DNA of 36,660 nt from NCBI GenBank assembly GCA_964563855.1, contig CAZLYU010000034.1:1-36660 (forward strand), given 5' to 3'. Below the pieces are notes generated by a model. That model searched no databases, was not told where the DNA came from, and was given only the letters and a program-made list of their open reading frames with translations. The translations under genes were made by a program, and so were the position numbers. Of this stretch, positions 19,031 to 27,368 are shown one piece after another. Source of the DNA: JAFGRR01 sp964563855. GTDB lineage: Bacteria > Planctomycetota > Phycisphaerae > UBA1845 > Fen-1342. Each line of letters begins with the position of its first letter. The stretch's first letter is position 1.

Positions 19031-20308
19031 TTATGCGATCTCCACTTGCTGCGGCATGGTCAGACCGATTTGCTGCGCCAGTTGCTGCAGATGAGCGCCG
19101 CTCGCCGGAATGCACGGCACAACCTCGGCCGCCCGGTCGCGAACAAGCGGCACGGCGTCGGCGGCGGGCTGCGGTGCTGAGTCGATACCCAACAGCTGTC
19201 GCCACGTGCGCTGCCGCGCGGCACGATAGGCGGCAGCTTCTTCGGCAAGACTGGCCCCGTCTGTTACCCGTCGGATCCGCTCGGCGATTTCGAACGCCTC
19301 GTGGACGCCGACATTCATGCTCTGCACCCCCGCCGGCCCGGTGGTGTGGGCGGCGTCGCCGGCGAGCCAAACGCCGCTCGTCGCGAATTGGCTCGCCAGC
19401 CGCCGCTCAAAACGCACCACGACCGCCCACCGCAGATCAGAAACCGATGACTTAAACCACGGAGCCCGCTCCGACAGGTGCGTCTCGAGCAATCCGAGGT
19501 CGAGCTGGGCGTAGTTGACGCCCCCCAGTTGCACCAGATTGCGCTCCTTCACGCGATCCGCGCTCAGCACGTCGTCCTCGTTGATCTCAAAACTCCAGCG
19601 CACAAAGCCCGATGGCAACGGCCACAGCGAACTCAAGCCGTGCGCGTCGAAGACCAGGCGCAGGGCCTGCGGATCGGGCGGCGTCGCCCGAAACTCGAAC
19701 ACCGCAAACGTCTGCGGCGTTCCGCACGCGACCCAGTCGACGTCAAGCCGCGATCGCACCGTGGACTCATGTCCATCCGCGCCGACCACGTGCCGCGCCC
19801 GCACCTGCCGTTGGTGATCGATGACCTCCTCCTGCCCGGCGACGGCGTAGCCGACCGAGTCGGACCCCAGGGCGTCGATCGTGGCGACACAGCCGCCGGC
19901 CGCTTCCCCGGTCAGTTGGCTCAGTCGCCGGGCCCACTGGACATGCACTCCCGCGGCTTGCAAAGCGCGGACAAGGTAGCCCTCGAATACGTCCTGCCGA
20001 GTGACGAGCACGTAGTTGTAGGTGGCGTCTAGCTCCTGAAGATGCATCACCGCTTGCACGTCGGTTTGATCGAGCAAGGCGACGCGTCGGACCTGCAAAC
20101 CGTCATCGATCAATGGATCGATATCGACGTACGCCCGAAGCGCATCGAGCACCGACGCGTGGAGCGCTAACGCGTAGCTGTGCGAAGCAGGCCGCAGCGC
20201 CGCGTCAATGATTTCGACCTGCAGGCCGCGGTGTTTGAGTGCGAGAGCGGTGGCGAGCCCGACCGGTCCCGCCCCAACGACCAGAACGTCGACATCATGC
20301 ATGTGCAT
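19031..20308 (-). CDS. FAD-dependent aromatic-ring-type monooxygenase
   Basis: 425 residues. The FAD-binding Rossmann motif VLVVGAGPVGLATALALKHRG is near the N-terminus (GAGPVG at 12-17). The class A flavin monooxygenase DG motif is ARHVVGADGHESTVRSRLD, and the GD motif is GVWLAGDAAHTTGPAGVQSMN followed by VGVHEAFEIAERI. The family hydroxylates phenols, quinone precursors or polyketides using NAD(P)H and oxygen. The substrate cannot be read from sequence. The start ATG 20308 is supported by GGGAG 8 nt upstream; the open frame extends to 20368 without support. A 16-bp palindrome lies 75 nt upstream, so it may be controlled by a dedicated repressor encoded elsewhere. Confidence 0.88.
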   Translation of the reverse strand: MHMHDVDVLVVGAGPVGLATALALKHRGLQVEIIDAALRPASHSYALALHASVLDALRAYVDIDPLIDDGLQVRRVALLDQTDVQAVMHLQELDATYNYVLVTRQDVFEGYLVRALQAAGVHVQWARRLSQLTGEAAGGCVATIDALGSDSVGYAVAGQEEVIDHQRQVRARHVVGADGHESTVRSRLDVDWVACGTPQTFAVFEFRATPPDPQALRLVFDAHGLSSLWPLPSGFVRWSFEINEDDVLSADRVKERNLVQLGGVNYAQLDLGLLETHLSERAPWFKSSVSDLRWAVVVRFERRLASQFATSGVWLAGDAAHTTGPAGVQSMNVGVHEAFEIAERIRRVTDGASLAEEAAAYRAARQRTWRQLLGIDSAPQPAADAVPLVRDRAAEVVPCIPASGAHLQQLAQQIGLTMPQQVEIA

Positions 20309-20383
20309 CCCATCAACTCCCGTGCCACCCCCCCGCGCTGCCCCCAAACGCCGCACTGTGTCGAGCATAGCTTTATGAGATCA

Positions 20384-20399
20384 ATTTGTCTAGATAAAT
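20384..20399 (-). promoter_or_regulatory. Palindromic operator candidate upstream of the monooxygenase
   Basis: ATTTGTCTAGATAAAT is a 16-bp inverted repeat with a single mismatched pair (positions 5 and 12), in an AT-rich island within GC-rich surroundings. Its place 75 nt before the monooxygenase start fits a dimeric MarR- or TetR-type regulator, but the family cannot be told. Confidence 0.4.
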
Positions 20400-20501
20400 C
20401 GCCGCAACGGAATCGCCGCGTCGGGTTCGCGGCGGCCGGTTCCGACGCAGCGTCGCGTCCCGTAGAATGCTCGCGCCGGCCGTGAACGACGGCCAGCGCC
20501 C

Positions 20502-20575
20502 GGGCGGCTAGCTCAGTTGGCTAGAGCGCTTCCCTTACAAGGAAGATGTCGGGGGTTCGAGTCCCTCGCCGCCCA
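20502..20575 (+). tRNA. tRNA-Val (anticodon UAC)
   Basis: 74 nt. The acceptor stem GGGCGGC (20502-20508) pairs with GCCGCCC (20568-20574), with discriminator A at 20575. The D-arm is CTAGCTCAGTTGGCTAGAGC; the anticodon stem CTTCC/GGAAG encloses the loop CTTACAA with anticodon TAC; the T-loop is GGGGGTTCGAGTCCCTC. The CCA end is not encoded. Confidence 0.96.
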
Positions 20576-20639
20576 CTCGTCTCGTCGTCGCTGCTTCGTG
20601 AGTTCCGCCGCAGCCGCCGAATTCCTTTATCAGAAGAGA

Positions 20640-20735
20640 CGGGAGTGGATGGGAATCGAACCCACCGAGGGTCGCGGGTGCGGCCCTCCAACGGCTTTGA
20701 AGGCCGCGGGAATCACCAGATTTCCGAACACTCCC
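20640..20735 (-). tRNA. selC: tRNA-Sec (selenocysteine, anticodon UCA)
   Basis: 96 nt on the minus strand. GGGAGTG at the 5' end (from 20735) pairs with CACTCCC, with the discriminator G at 20640 that is normal for tRNA-Sec. It has an extended D-stem (CGGAAAT with ATTCCCG), an anticodon stem GCGGC/GCCGT around the loop CTTCAAA (anticodon TCA), a long variable arm with GAGGG..CCGC pairing to GCG..CCCTC, and a GGGTTCGATTCCC T-arm. The long variable arm, UCA anticodon and overall length separate it from tRNA-Ser. It charges with Ser, which is converted to Sec by SelA. CCA is not encoded. The gene points toward tRNA-Val from the other strand. Confidence 0.95.
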
Positions 20736-21158
20736 AGCACGCCGCGCGACCCGACGCGGTCGCGGTCGGTGTCCGCCGACATCCGCTCATGCAGCAGCGC
20801 GGGCCAGCATACCGCAAACTCCCACATCGAGACGGCCCGCCGGCGCCCCCCGTCGTTCCGGACGTCGTTCGGGTCGCGTCGAACGACGCAGCACGCCGCC
20901 TGACGCCCGATACGACCGTCGCCAGCGTCACGTCACGCCCAAGTGCGAACCGTACGACCGCACCCGTCGGGGCCGTGACCGGCAATTGTCGACTCATATA
21001 GGGGAAAATAGCCGTTGCAATCGTTGACGCCCGCTGGTTAGCGTGCAAGCAAGTGTTCGGCAGTCGCGCTCGTCGGCGGTCGTCCCGCCACGCTTCGCGT
21101 CATTTCAAAACCGCGTGACTGCGCCATGTTGCCATTGCCGCTTCAGGAGGCCGCTGAC
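20736..21158 (-). other. Intergenic region upstream of selC and of the lipoprotein gene
   Basis: About 420 nt with no convincing gene; the open frames present have irregular composition and no ribosome binding sites. A TATGCT hexamer, read on the minus strand at about 20810, could be the -10 for selC. The right end holds the AGGAGG ribosome binding site (21145-21150) of the lipoprotein gene. Confidence 0.5.
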
Positions 21159-22199
21159 ATGCGTGCGCGCCATTCCATTGTCAATCGTTATTCCATTGTC
21201 AATCGTTGCGCCCCACTGCTCGGACTCGTCGCAGTCGCACCGCTTCTCGGCGGCTGCCCGACCGCGATGACGACCGACGCGAACCTGAGCGACGTCGCTG
21301 CACTCACGGTCGTCACGGATGAACTCGTCGAGGTGATGACCGGAGCCGAGCAGATCGCGGCGTTTAACGCGTCGAAGGTCGAAGGCGCAGCGCAGCCGGT
21401 GACTGACGTCATGCAGATGAAGCTGCAGGACGCGATCAACACGCTGCTCGACGGCGGCGCCGAGGAGCAGACGCAGCTCGAAGCGGTCGATCAGGTCATC
21501 GAATCACTGTTCCTCAGCAACCTCGTGGTGCTGCCGACCGCCGGCGTGCCCGAGGCCGATGTGCCGGTGCAGATGTGGGAGCAGGGCATACAGAACGCGA
21601 TCGACGCGCTCGGCGCCCACATCGAACCGATCGCGCCTGGCACCGACAACACCAAAGCCGCGGCATGGGAAGCGCGCAACTTCCTGCAGGTGTTCCAAGA
21701 GGCGCATGCGGTGATCGCACAACAAACCGCGCAGTGCGCACCCGACAATCTCCGCGGCCAGTTCTGCGCCCCGCTGCTCGCCGATGACGAGACCGGCGTC
21801 GACATCGACACGGTCTATCCTGGCTTCAGCCGCGCCATCCGCAGCCCGTTCCCGATCAACCAGACCGGCGGCGGCGAGATCAGCGAACAGGTGATCGTGC
21901 CGGGGACCATCGCGGATGGCGAGTGCTCGGTGGTGCTGAAGGAGATTCAGGGCGTGCGGGCCCTGCTGCGTCCGGTGCTCATCCCGATCTGGGTCGAGCC
22001 GTGGACCGCACGCGCGACGATCGTCGGCTTCCGCACCGTCTGGGTGATCGAGTTCATCCCGGCCGAGTATCTCAAGACCATCACCTACTGCAACGCTAAC
22101 GGAACGGTGAACCAGGACGTGCAGATCGTGGTCGTCAACGAGCGCGAACTGCTGCACTTCTGGTCGTACCTGAAGAAGCACGTGCTCATCGGGCCGTGA
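21159..22199 (+). CDS. Predicted lipoprotein, unknown function
   Basis: 346 residues. The signal peptide ends in a lipobox, LLGGC, after a hydrophobic LLGLVAVAPLL stretch, so the mature protein is probably lipid-anchored. The body is mixed helical: an acidic N-terminal part (DVAALTVVTDELVEVMTGAEQ), then cysteines in CAPDNLRGQFCAPLL, and a C-terminal segment (TVWVIEFIPAEYLKTITYC) ending KHVLIGP. ATG 21159 is chosen because AGGAGG lies 8 nt upstream. Family not recognised. It runs in the same direction as the Cys-rich gene 56 nt downstream, so the two may be co-transcribed. Confidence 0.78.
   Translation: MRARHSIVNRYSIVNRCAPLLGLVAVAPLLGGCPTAMTTDANLSDVAALTVVTDELVEVMTGAEQIAAFNASKVEGAAQPVTDVMQMKLQDAINTLLDGGAEEQTQLEAVDQVIESLFLSNLVVLPTAGVPEADVPVQMWEQGIQNAIDALGAHIEPIAPGTDNTKAAAWEARNFLQVFQEAHAVIAQQTAQCAPDNLRGQFCAPLLADDETGVDIDTVYPGFSRAIRSPFPINQTGGGEISEQVIVPGTIADGECSVVLKEIQGVRALLRPVLIPIWVEPWTARATIVGFRTVWVIEFIPAEYLKTITYCNANGTVNQDVQIVVVNERELLHFWSYLKKHVLIGP
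21172..21207 (+). repeat. Perfect 18-bp tandem duplication in the lipoprotein signal peptide
   Basis: ATTCCATTGTCAATCGTT occurs twice head to tail (21172-21189 and 21190-21207), giving SIVNRYSIVNR at the start of the signal peptide. It keeps the frame and lengthens the basic N-region. It looks recent because the copies are identical. Confidence 0.9.
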
Positions 22200-22255
22200 C
22201 CGGAGGGCCTGAGCGAACGCCTGGCCGACATCCGCCACCTCTGTGGAGCCGATTG

Positions 22256-23386
22256 ATGCAAACACTTCCTGCGACGTGCCTGGCGGCAGTGCTGTGCTTG
22301 TCGGCCGCACACGCCGCGGCGCAGCCGAGTTGCGGATTACCCGGCGCCGGCGCGTGCTGCGCGGCGAACAGCACGCCGGGATGCGACGACGGCGCCTGCT
22401 GCGCCGTCGTGTGCGCGCTGGATTCATTTTGTTGCGATGTGGTGTGGGACGCGACCTGCGCCGCACTCGCCGAGATGAACTGCGCGCCAGGCACATGTCC
22501 GGGCGTGTGCCCCGGAGAGGGTGATTGCTGCGCCGCCAACGGCACGCCGGGCTGCGACGACCCCGCGTGTTGCGGCACGGTTTGCAGCATCGACCCCTAT
22601 TGCTGCGATGTGGCGTGGGATGCGAGTTGCGTCGCGCTCGCCGAAGCGAACTGCGCGCCGGGAACCTGCCCGGGCGCTTGCCCCGGCGAAGGTGATTGCT
22701 GCGCCGCGAACGGCACACCAGGCTGCGATAACGAGGCCTGCTGCGACACGGTCTGCAGCATCGACCCGTACTGCTGCGACGTGGCGTGGGATGCGAGCTG
22801 CGCTGCGCTCGCCGAGGCCAATTGTGCCGCCGGCACATGCCCTGGCGCGTGTCCCGGCGAAGGCGCATGCTGCACCGCGAACGGCACGCCCGGCTGCGAC
22901 GAGCCGGCTTGCTGCGACACGGTCTGCGCCATCGACCCGACCTGTTGCGACTTGGCGTGGGACGCCGACTGCGCCGCGTTAGCCGCCGCAAACTGCACGC
23001 CAGGCACGTGCCCAGCGGCCTGTCCCGGCGAAGGCGATTGCTGCGCCGGCAACGGCGCCGCGGGCTGCGACGACCCAGCCTGCTGCAACACAGTGTGTGC
23101 GATTGATCCGTACTGCTGCGATGTGTCGTGGGACGCGAGCTGCGCCGCGTTGGCGCTATTCAACTGCGCACCAGAATTGCCCTGCTTCGGCGATACGACC
23201 GGCGACGGCGTCTTCAACGCGGCTGACAGTGTTGATCTCTACGACTGCTTCAGCGGTCCCGAGAACGTGCCGCAGCCGCCGGGGCCCATCCAACTCGATG
23301 ACTGCCTCGACGCGTTCGACACGAACGTCGACTTCGACGTCGACGTCGCCGACCTCGCGGTGTTGCAACAGTTGATCGGTCCCTAG
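22256..23386 (+). CDS. Secreted cysteine-rich repeat protein with dockerin-like tail
   Basis: 376 residues from ATG 22256, which has GGAG 7 nt upstream. Signal peptide 1-22 (..LCLSAAHAAA), then five tandem repeats of 57 residues (residues 30 to about 309), each with up to 12 cysteines in the order CC..PGC..CC..VC..CC..WDxxC..NC..C..C. The tail (about 310-376) resembles a planctomycete dockerin-like module: TTGDGVFNAADSVDLYDCF, then a second DFDVDVADLAVLQQLIGP half. Such dense cysteines outside the cytoplasm imply heavy disulfide bonding or metal binding. The repeat type occurs in other planctomycete secreted proteins, but I know of no assigned function. Confidence 0.85.
   Translation: MQTLPATCLAAVLCLSAAHAAAQPSCGLPGAGACCAANSTPGCDDGACCAVVCALDSFCCDVVWDATCAALAEMNCAPGTCPGVCPGEGDCCAANGTPGCDDPACCGTVCSIDPYCCDVAWDASCVALAEANCAPGTCPGACPGEGDCCAANGTPGCDNEACCDTVCSIDPYCCDVAWDASCAALAEANCAAGTCPGACPGEGACCTANGTPGCDEPACCDTVCAIDPTCCDLAWDADCAALAAANCTPGTCPAACPGEGDCCAGNGAAGCDDPACCNTVCAIDPYCCDVSWDASCAALALFNCAPELPCFGDTTGDGVFNAADSVDLYDCFSGPENVPQPPGPIQLDDCLDAFDTNVDFDVDVADLAVLQQLIGP
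22343..23182 (+). repeat. Five 171-bp coding repeats (12-Cys module)
   Basis: Units at 22343-22513, 22514-22684, 22685-22855, 22856-23026 and 23027-23182 (the last slightly short). Units 2 and 3 are the most alike (GEGDCCAANGTPGCD start in both). Unit 1 is the most divergent at its start. The periodic structure suggests growth by unequal exchange. Confidence 0.9.
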
Positions 23387-23409
23387 GCTCCGGCGGCGGC
23401 GAGCCACGA

Positions 23410-24741
23410 TCACCCTTCATCGCGACGCGCGGGCCGCATCGCGCGATACATCGCGTGCGCCGCACCGCACAAAATCACCGGCACGCCAAAGCAGAAGTTG
23501 CCAATCGCCACCTGCAGCGCCGCGGCGGTTTGGGGCATCAGCAGTCCACGCACGCCGGTCAGCGCCACATTCAGCCCCAGGTAGAGATCGTCGTCGTCGC
23601 GGCGGGCGAACGCGAGGTGGCCCAGCGGCCAGGCGAGCATACCCCCGGCTTTCGCCACGCCGGCGCAGATGCGCGTCGCGATGATGATGGTGAGCGCGAG
23701 CGCGGTTGCGTCGGGCGCGACGTAGAGCATCAGCATCGCCGCCAGCACGCCCGCATGCGCAACCATCCACAGCCCACTGTTCCAGATGCGCACGGCGATG
23801 ATCCCGTGCCGATCAAAAAACCGCGCCCAGGGCAGCGTCGTCAACAGAATCACGAGCGACGGCGTGGAGCTCATGATCAGAACCGACGTGAGATAGTCGA
23901 GGCCGAACTGCGTGGTCAGCACGATGACCAGCACCGGGTCCGTAAAGAAGTTCGACGACCCGAGCAGGAACTGCGCGGTGAGATAGTGGCGATAGGCGCG
24001 GTCGCGCTGCAGAATCTGAGCCGCTTCGCGCAGCGTGCCCCCCCGCCGTCGGTCGCGGCGCGCGGCGCGCGTGCGGCGGAGGTCACGACTCTCGCGGCGC
24101 ACGCGAATGCGGCTGAGCGGGACGAGTGAGAGCAAACCCACCAACGCCGCGCCGGGATAGACGAACCGGTAGGCGTATGGATCCCAGTCGTAGAGCAATC
24201 CGAGCGCCGCCGGCGCGATCAGCATGCCAAAGTTGCGCAGATTTTGCATGCGCCCTGTAATCTGCGCCCGCTGCGTAGCCGGGTAGTTCGCCCCCCACAG
24301 CGACACGCGCAGCGTGATCAACCCCGACCACAAGACGTAAATCGCGGAGAGCTGCAACGCGAACAGCCAGGCGCCGGCGGTTTCGGTAAACGGCCCGATG
24401 GTGACCGTCGTGCGCTCGGCCGGTGTATACGCCAGCCCCCCTACCAACACCGCCGTCGCCCCGCTGATCATCACCATCGCGGGGATGCGGCGTTTGCCGC
24501 GTAACGCGGTGGCCCACCACATGTTGAGGATGTTCGCGAGGATGGGGATCGACCAAACGAAGGTCGTGAGGGCCGGCGACGCGCCGAAGGTCTTGCGCGC
24601 AACGATCGCATTGAGATTCGCCTCGATCGTCCCCGCCAGCAGCACCCACAGGGCGTAATGCCGCAATTCGGGCGCGAAGTCGCGCCGAACGGAGAGCGGA
24701 ACGTCGTCCAAATCGAACAGTCTGGTCAGGCGGGTGATCAA
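23410..24741 (-). CDS. MFS-type membrane transporter, substrate unknown
   Basis: 443 residues with about 12 hydrophobic helices split by an Arg-rich cytoplasmic loop at about 212-240 (RVRRESRDLRRTRAARRDRRR), typical of the two-halved major facilitator fold. Helix-loop stretches such as YPATQRAQITGRMQNLRNFG and the mirrored PWARFFDRHGIIAVRIWNSG in the second half support this. No substrate signature is recognised. It converges on the Cys-rich gene with 23 nt between the two stop codons; GGCTC/GAGCC (23386-23405) could form a small shared hairpin there. It is divergent from tatA, 182 nt away. Confidence 0.8.
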   Translation of the reverse strand: MITRLTRLFDLDDVPLSVRRDFAPELRHYALWVLLAGTIEANLNAIVARKTFGASPALTTFVWSIPILANILNMWWATALRGKRRIPAMVMISGATAVLVGGLAYTPAERTTVTIGPFTETAGAWLFALQLSAIYVLWSGLITLRVSLWGANYPATQRAQITGRMQNLRNFGMLIAPAALGLLYDWDPYAYRFVYPGAALVGLLSLVPLSRIRVRRESRDLRRTRAARRDRRRGGTLREAAQILQRDRAYRHYLTAQFLLGSSNFFTDPVLVIVLTTQFGLDYLTSVLIMSSTPSLVILLTTLPWARFFDRHGIIAVRIWNSGLWMVAHAGVLAAMLMLYVAPDATALALTIIIATRICAGVAKAGGMLAWPLGHLAFARRDDDDLYLGLNVALTGVRGLLMPQTAAALQVAIGNFCFGVPVILCGAAHAMYRAMRPARRDEG

Positions 24742-24923
24742 ACGCTTCGGGCTCCGCGACGGATACTACTGCCGATTCAAAAGTTACGATGGCGGCCGGC
24801 TTGCGTTTCCCACCCACGACGCCGATGAAACGTTAAGCTATGGCTGCGGTCGCGTGAGGCGGCCGTTCGCGACTAAGGCCGACGGGGTGCGGCGGCGGTC
24901 GCCGCGCAGAGAGGTAGCTGCCG

Positions 24924-25199
24924 ATGTTGATTGCTTTCTCGCCGATCGGCCCGACGGGCATGATCGTCATTGGGATCGTCGCGTTGCTGTTGTTCGGCAA
25001 CCGGCTGCCCGAAGTGGCGCGCTCGCTGGGACGGGCGATGAACGAGTTCAAGCGCGGCCTGAAAGACACGCAAGACTCGATGCAAACTGAAGAGGATGAC
25101 ACGGCGGACCGCGAGACGCCGCAGCTCAACGAGCCGGCGCAACAAGCGGACGCCGCGAAGCAGAAGAAGGAAGAGGTGGCGGTCCCGCGCGACAAGTAA
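24924..25199 (+). CDS. tatA: Sec-independent protein translocase subunit TatA
   Basis: 91 residues. A short extracytoplasmic start and one membrane helix (MIVIGIVALLLFG) are followed by the FGNRLPEVARSLGRAMNEFK hinge and amphipathic helix that define TatA/TatE, then a charged, Gln-rich tail. It oligomerises to form the pore for folded Tat substrates. The FG pair and short tail fit TatA better than TatB. No tatC or tatB is adjacent, so the Tat genes are scattered here. A GAGAGG element lies upstream of the ATG. Confidence 0.93.
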   Translation: MLIAFSPIGPTGMIVIGIVALLLFGNRLPEVARSLGRAMNEFKRGLKDTQDSMQTEEDDTADRETPQLNEPAQQADAAKQKKEEVAVPRDK

Positions 25200-25266
25200 C
25201 CCGCGCCCTGCCGACCCCGCCCGCCGCGCCTGTCATCCGCCACCCCATTCCGCCATAGTACGTTGC

Positions 25267-27012
25267 ATGGAAATTTCGACTGGCGTGCGGCCCGGCCGGC
25301 CGCACCTCGCCTTCATTCTCAGCTTCGTGGCCCTACTGGGCGCGCTCGCGCTCGCCCAGCTTCAGAGCACCGCCAAGCGCAGCCTCAGCGATGAGGTTGC
25401 GATACCCGGAGCGCCGCTCGCCTTGCGACTCCCGACCGGATGGCTGGCGTCGGAAGAAACGCCGGGACTCTTCTTCCCCGACTCACCCCGCGCCCGATCG
25501 GTTCGCCTGGCGTACCTGAAGGCGATCACGATTCGCTACGAGCGGCGACCATTTTTCACCCCGCTGTTCCGCAGCACCACCCCGGCGCGAATCGGTGCGT
25601 GGCCCGCCGTGCTCGAGCAACGCGTCGATCGGTCGGTGATCCCCAACGTCTCACTCCTCGAACTCACCGCATATTCGCCGCGCGGCGACGTCGTGCAACT
25701 CACCCTGCAGACGCGGCTCGGCATCAATCAGGCCGACTACGGGCTGCTCGACGCCGTCGCGCGTTCCGTCCGCGTGACTGATCCGGCGCTCGAACGCCCC
25801 GCCGACGACGTCTTACAGCAGATGGGGCTCGCGCTCCCGCTCGACGAATCGTGGCGGATCGCGCCCGCGGCCTTTGGCGGCGTCTCATCGCTACACTTCG
25901 GCGGAACGATCGGAGGGTTGCCGCGCTGGGCCGTTAGCATCCACCGCACCTGGCTCGGACCCGGGCGCGATGCGGCCGCCTTGGCGCAGGCCAGCGCGGC
26001 GGCGCTGGGTGACCTCGCTTCCGCCGCTCCGATGGGCCGCATCGAGCGCGACGACAACGCGGACGCGGTGGTCGTCGCGATCGGCGAGCGCGGACTCACG
26101 CATGTCGCCGTCATCGCCGCAGGCGCATCTGAAGCGGTCATCTGTCACGCGTTCGCCATGGATCCCGACGCCCGCGGCGCCGCGGAGCGCGCCCTGCGGC
26201 GCATCGCGACCGAGGTGCGCTTCGAGGGGGAAAGCCCCTTCGCAGCATTCGACCGCGCCCGCGCGAAGGGGGCGGAGTTGGTCAGCACGCTGCGACAGCG
26301 CGGCCCCGCGGCGTGGTGGGGACGTGAACCATCGTTCAGCTATTACGTGAGCCGCTCGATCCGCGACGGCCGCGTCGCGATGCAATGCCGCGCGACGATC
26401 GCCGGCGATCCGCAACAGGGTTACGTCGGCGCATCGTGGGAGCAAGACGCTTCGACAACGCCCAGCACCGCGCAGAACGAGCGCCGCTGGCTGCTCGACG
26501 CTGAAACCGGCGGCTATCAAGAGATTGGATCGTGGTACGAGCGCGACCGCCTTGGCGCCGTGCGTCAGGTGCGGAGCCGTCGCGAGGTGCAGCCGAGTAG
26601 TTCGGCGCCGGTCACGATCGAGCTGGCGGGAAGCGGCGCGCAAGTCGAACGCTCGCTGAACCCAACCGACGTGTTCATCGCGCGGCCGCTCGAAGCAGCG
26701 CTGCTGGCGCGCGTGGCGGCGAATCGAAGCGGGCCAGCCCTAATCGAAGCGACTGTGCCCGACGGAATCGGCGTGCAGTTCCGCTGGGTCGAGAGTCAGC
26801 CGAACGCCGCTGACGACGAGGTGTGGGTCTGGAGCGACATCTGGCCATGCGGCACGCGGTATGTGTTCGACGAAGACGGCTGGCCGATCCAGGTCGAGCG
26901 TCCGCACTTGGAGCTGCAACGCGTGTCGCGCAACATCGCACTCCGTCGCACCAGCGCACTGCCGGATGAGCAGGCGCTCCTCAGACTGTTTGCGGACGAC
27001 GCGCGGCAGTAA
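25267..27012 (+). CDS. Membrane-anchored protein of unknown function
   Basis: 581 residues from ATG 25267; an in-frame extension upstream overlaps tatA and is not credible. One N-terminal hydrophobic segment at about 15-32 (FILSFVALLGALALAQL) acts as signal or anchor; the rest is soluble and Arg/Ala-rich. The first part (about 45-180) has a strand-rich pattern ending LLDAVARSVRVTD. The second (about 190-320) ends in a similar RALRRIATEVRFEG, so two related domains are possible. The C-terminal third (about 330-581) includes VQFRWVESQPNAADDEVWVW. No family recognised. It starts 67 nt after tatA on the same strand. Confidence 0.75.
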   Translation: MEISTGVRPGRPHLAFILSFVALLGALALAQLQSTAKRSLSDEVAIPGAPLALRLPTGWLASEETPGLFFPDSPRARSVRLAYLKAITIRYERRPFFTPLFRSTTPARIGAWPAVLEQRVDRSVIPNVSLLELTAYSPRGDVVQLTLQTRLGINQADYGLLDAVARSVRVTDPALERPADDVLQQMGLALPLDESWRIAPAAFGGVSSLHFGGTIGGLPRWAVSIHRTWLGPGRDAAALAQASAAALGDLASAAPMGRIERDDNADAVVVAIGERGLTHVAVIAAGASEAVICHAFAMDPDARGAAERALRRIATEVRFEGESPFAAFDRARAKGAELVSTLRQRGPAAWWGREPSFSYYVSRSIRDGRVAMQCRATIAGDPQQGYVGASWEQDASTTPSTAQNERRWLLDAETGGYQEIGSWYERDRLGAVRQVRSRREVQPSSSAPVTIELAGSGAQVERSLNPTDVFIARPLEAALLARVAANRSGPALIEATVPDGIGVQFRWVESQPNAADDEVWVWSDIWPCGTRYVFDEDGWPIQVERPHLELQRVSRNIALRRTSALPDEQALLRLFADDARQ

Positions 27013-27368
27013 GCCGGTCTTTGAGCTATCACTGGCGGGGAGCGCGGCGCAACAGAGAACGACGTCGCCGTAACCCGGTCAACGCCAAGACGAGCGCATG
27101 TCACAACTCGCTCGGCGTGGCCCGTCGACTACGGCGCCGTCGTATCGATGTCGAAGCGTTTCGCGAAAAGCTCAAAAGACAATTGATGGAAGATGACATG
27201 GTGCGGAGGCGACTGTTCTCAGCAGCGCGGCCCGATTGCGGTCGAGGGCGCGCCGCACGTGGCGCTCACGGCACGTGGACGAGATGGACCTGGGTCGATG
27301 AGAGAAGGATGGTCCGGTGATCGTCCACCTGCAAAGGTTCGTCGCTAATCGCACACAGCATCATCCGC
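27013..27368. other. Intergenic region with no supported gene
   Basis: 356 nt between two convergent genes. A 99-codon plus-strand frame is open (27021-27320) but its product is an Arg-rich sequence without plausible structure or a ribosome binding site. No clear terminator or RNA gene was seen. Confidence 0.5.

Noticed and set aside
20640..20735. tRNA-Ser, because of the long variable arm
   Set aside because: The anticodon is UCA in a CTTCAAA loop, and the length, extended D-stem and G73 fit tRNA-Sec; UCA would read UGA, not a serine codon.
20517..21001. Open frames overlapping the two tRNA genes
   Set aside because: They run through tRNA-Val and tRNA-Sec sequence and have no ribosome binding sites.
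21504..22991. 495-codon minus-strand frame, Arg/Ser-rich
   Set aside because: Opposite strand of the lipoprotein and Cys-rich repeat genes; its repeats only mirror the Cys-rich repeats.
22343..23182. Periodic repeats considered as a CRISPR array
   Set aside because: The 171-bp units are in-frame coding repeats with no short identical repeats or unique spacers.
27021..27320. 99-codon plus-strand frame after the anchored protein
   Set aside because: Arg-rich, no ribosome binding site and no homology signal; treated as intergenic.
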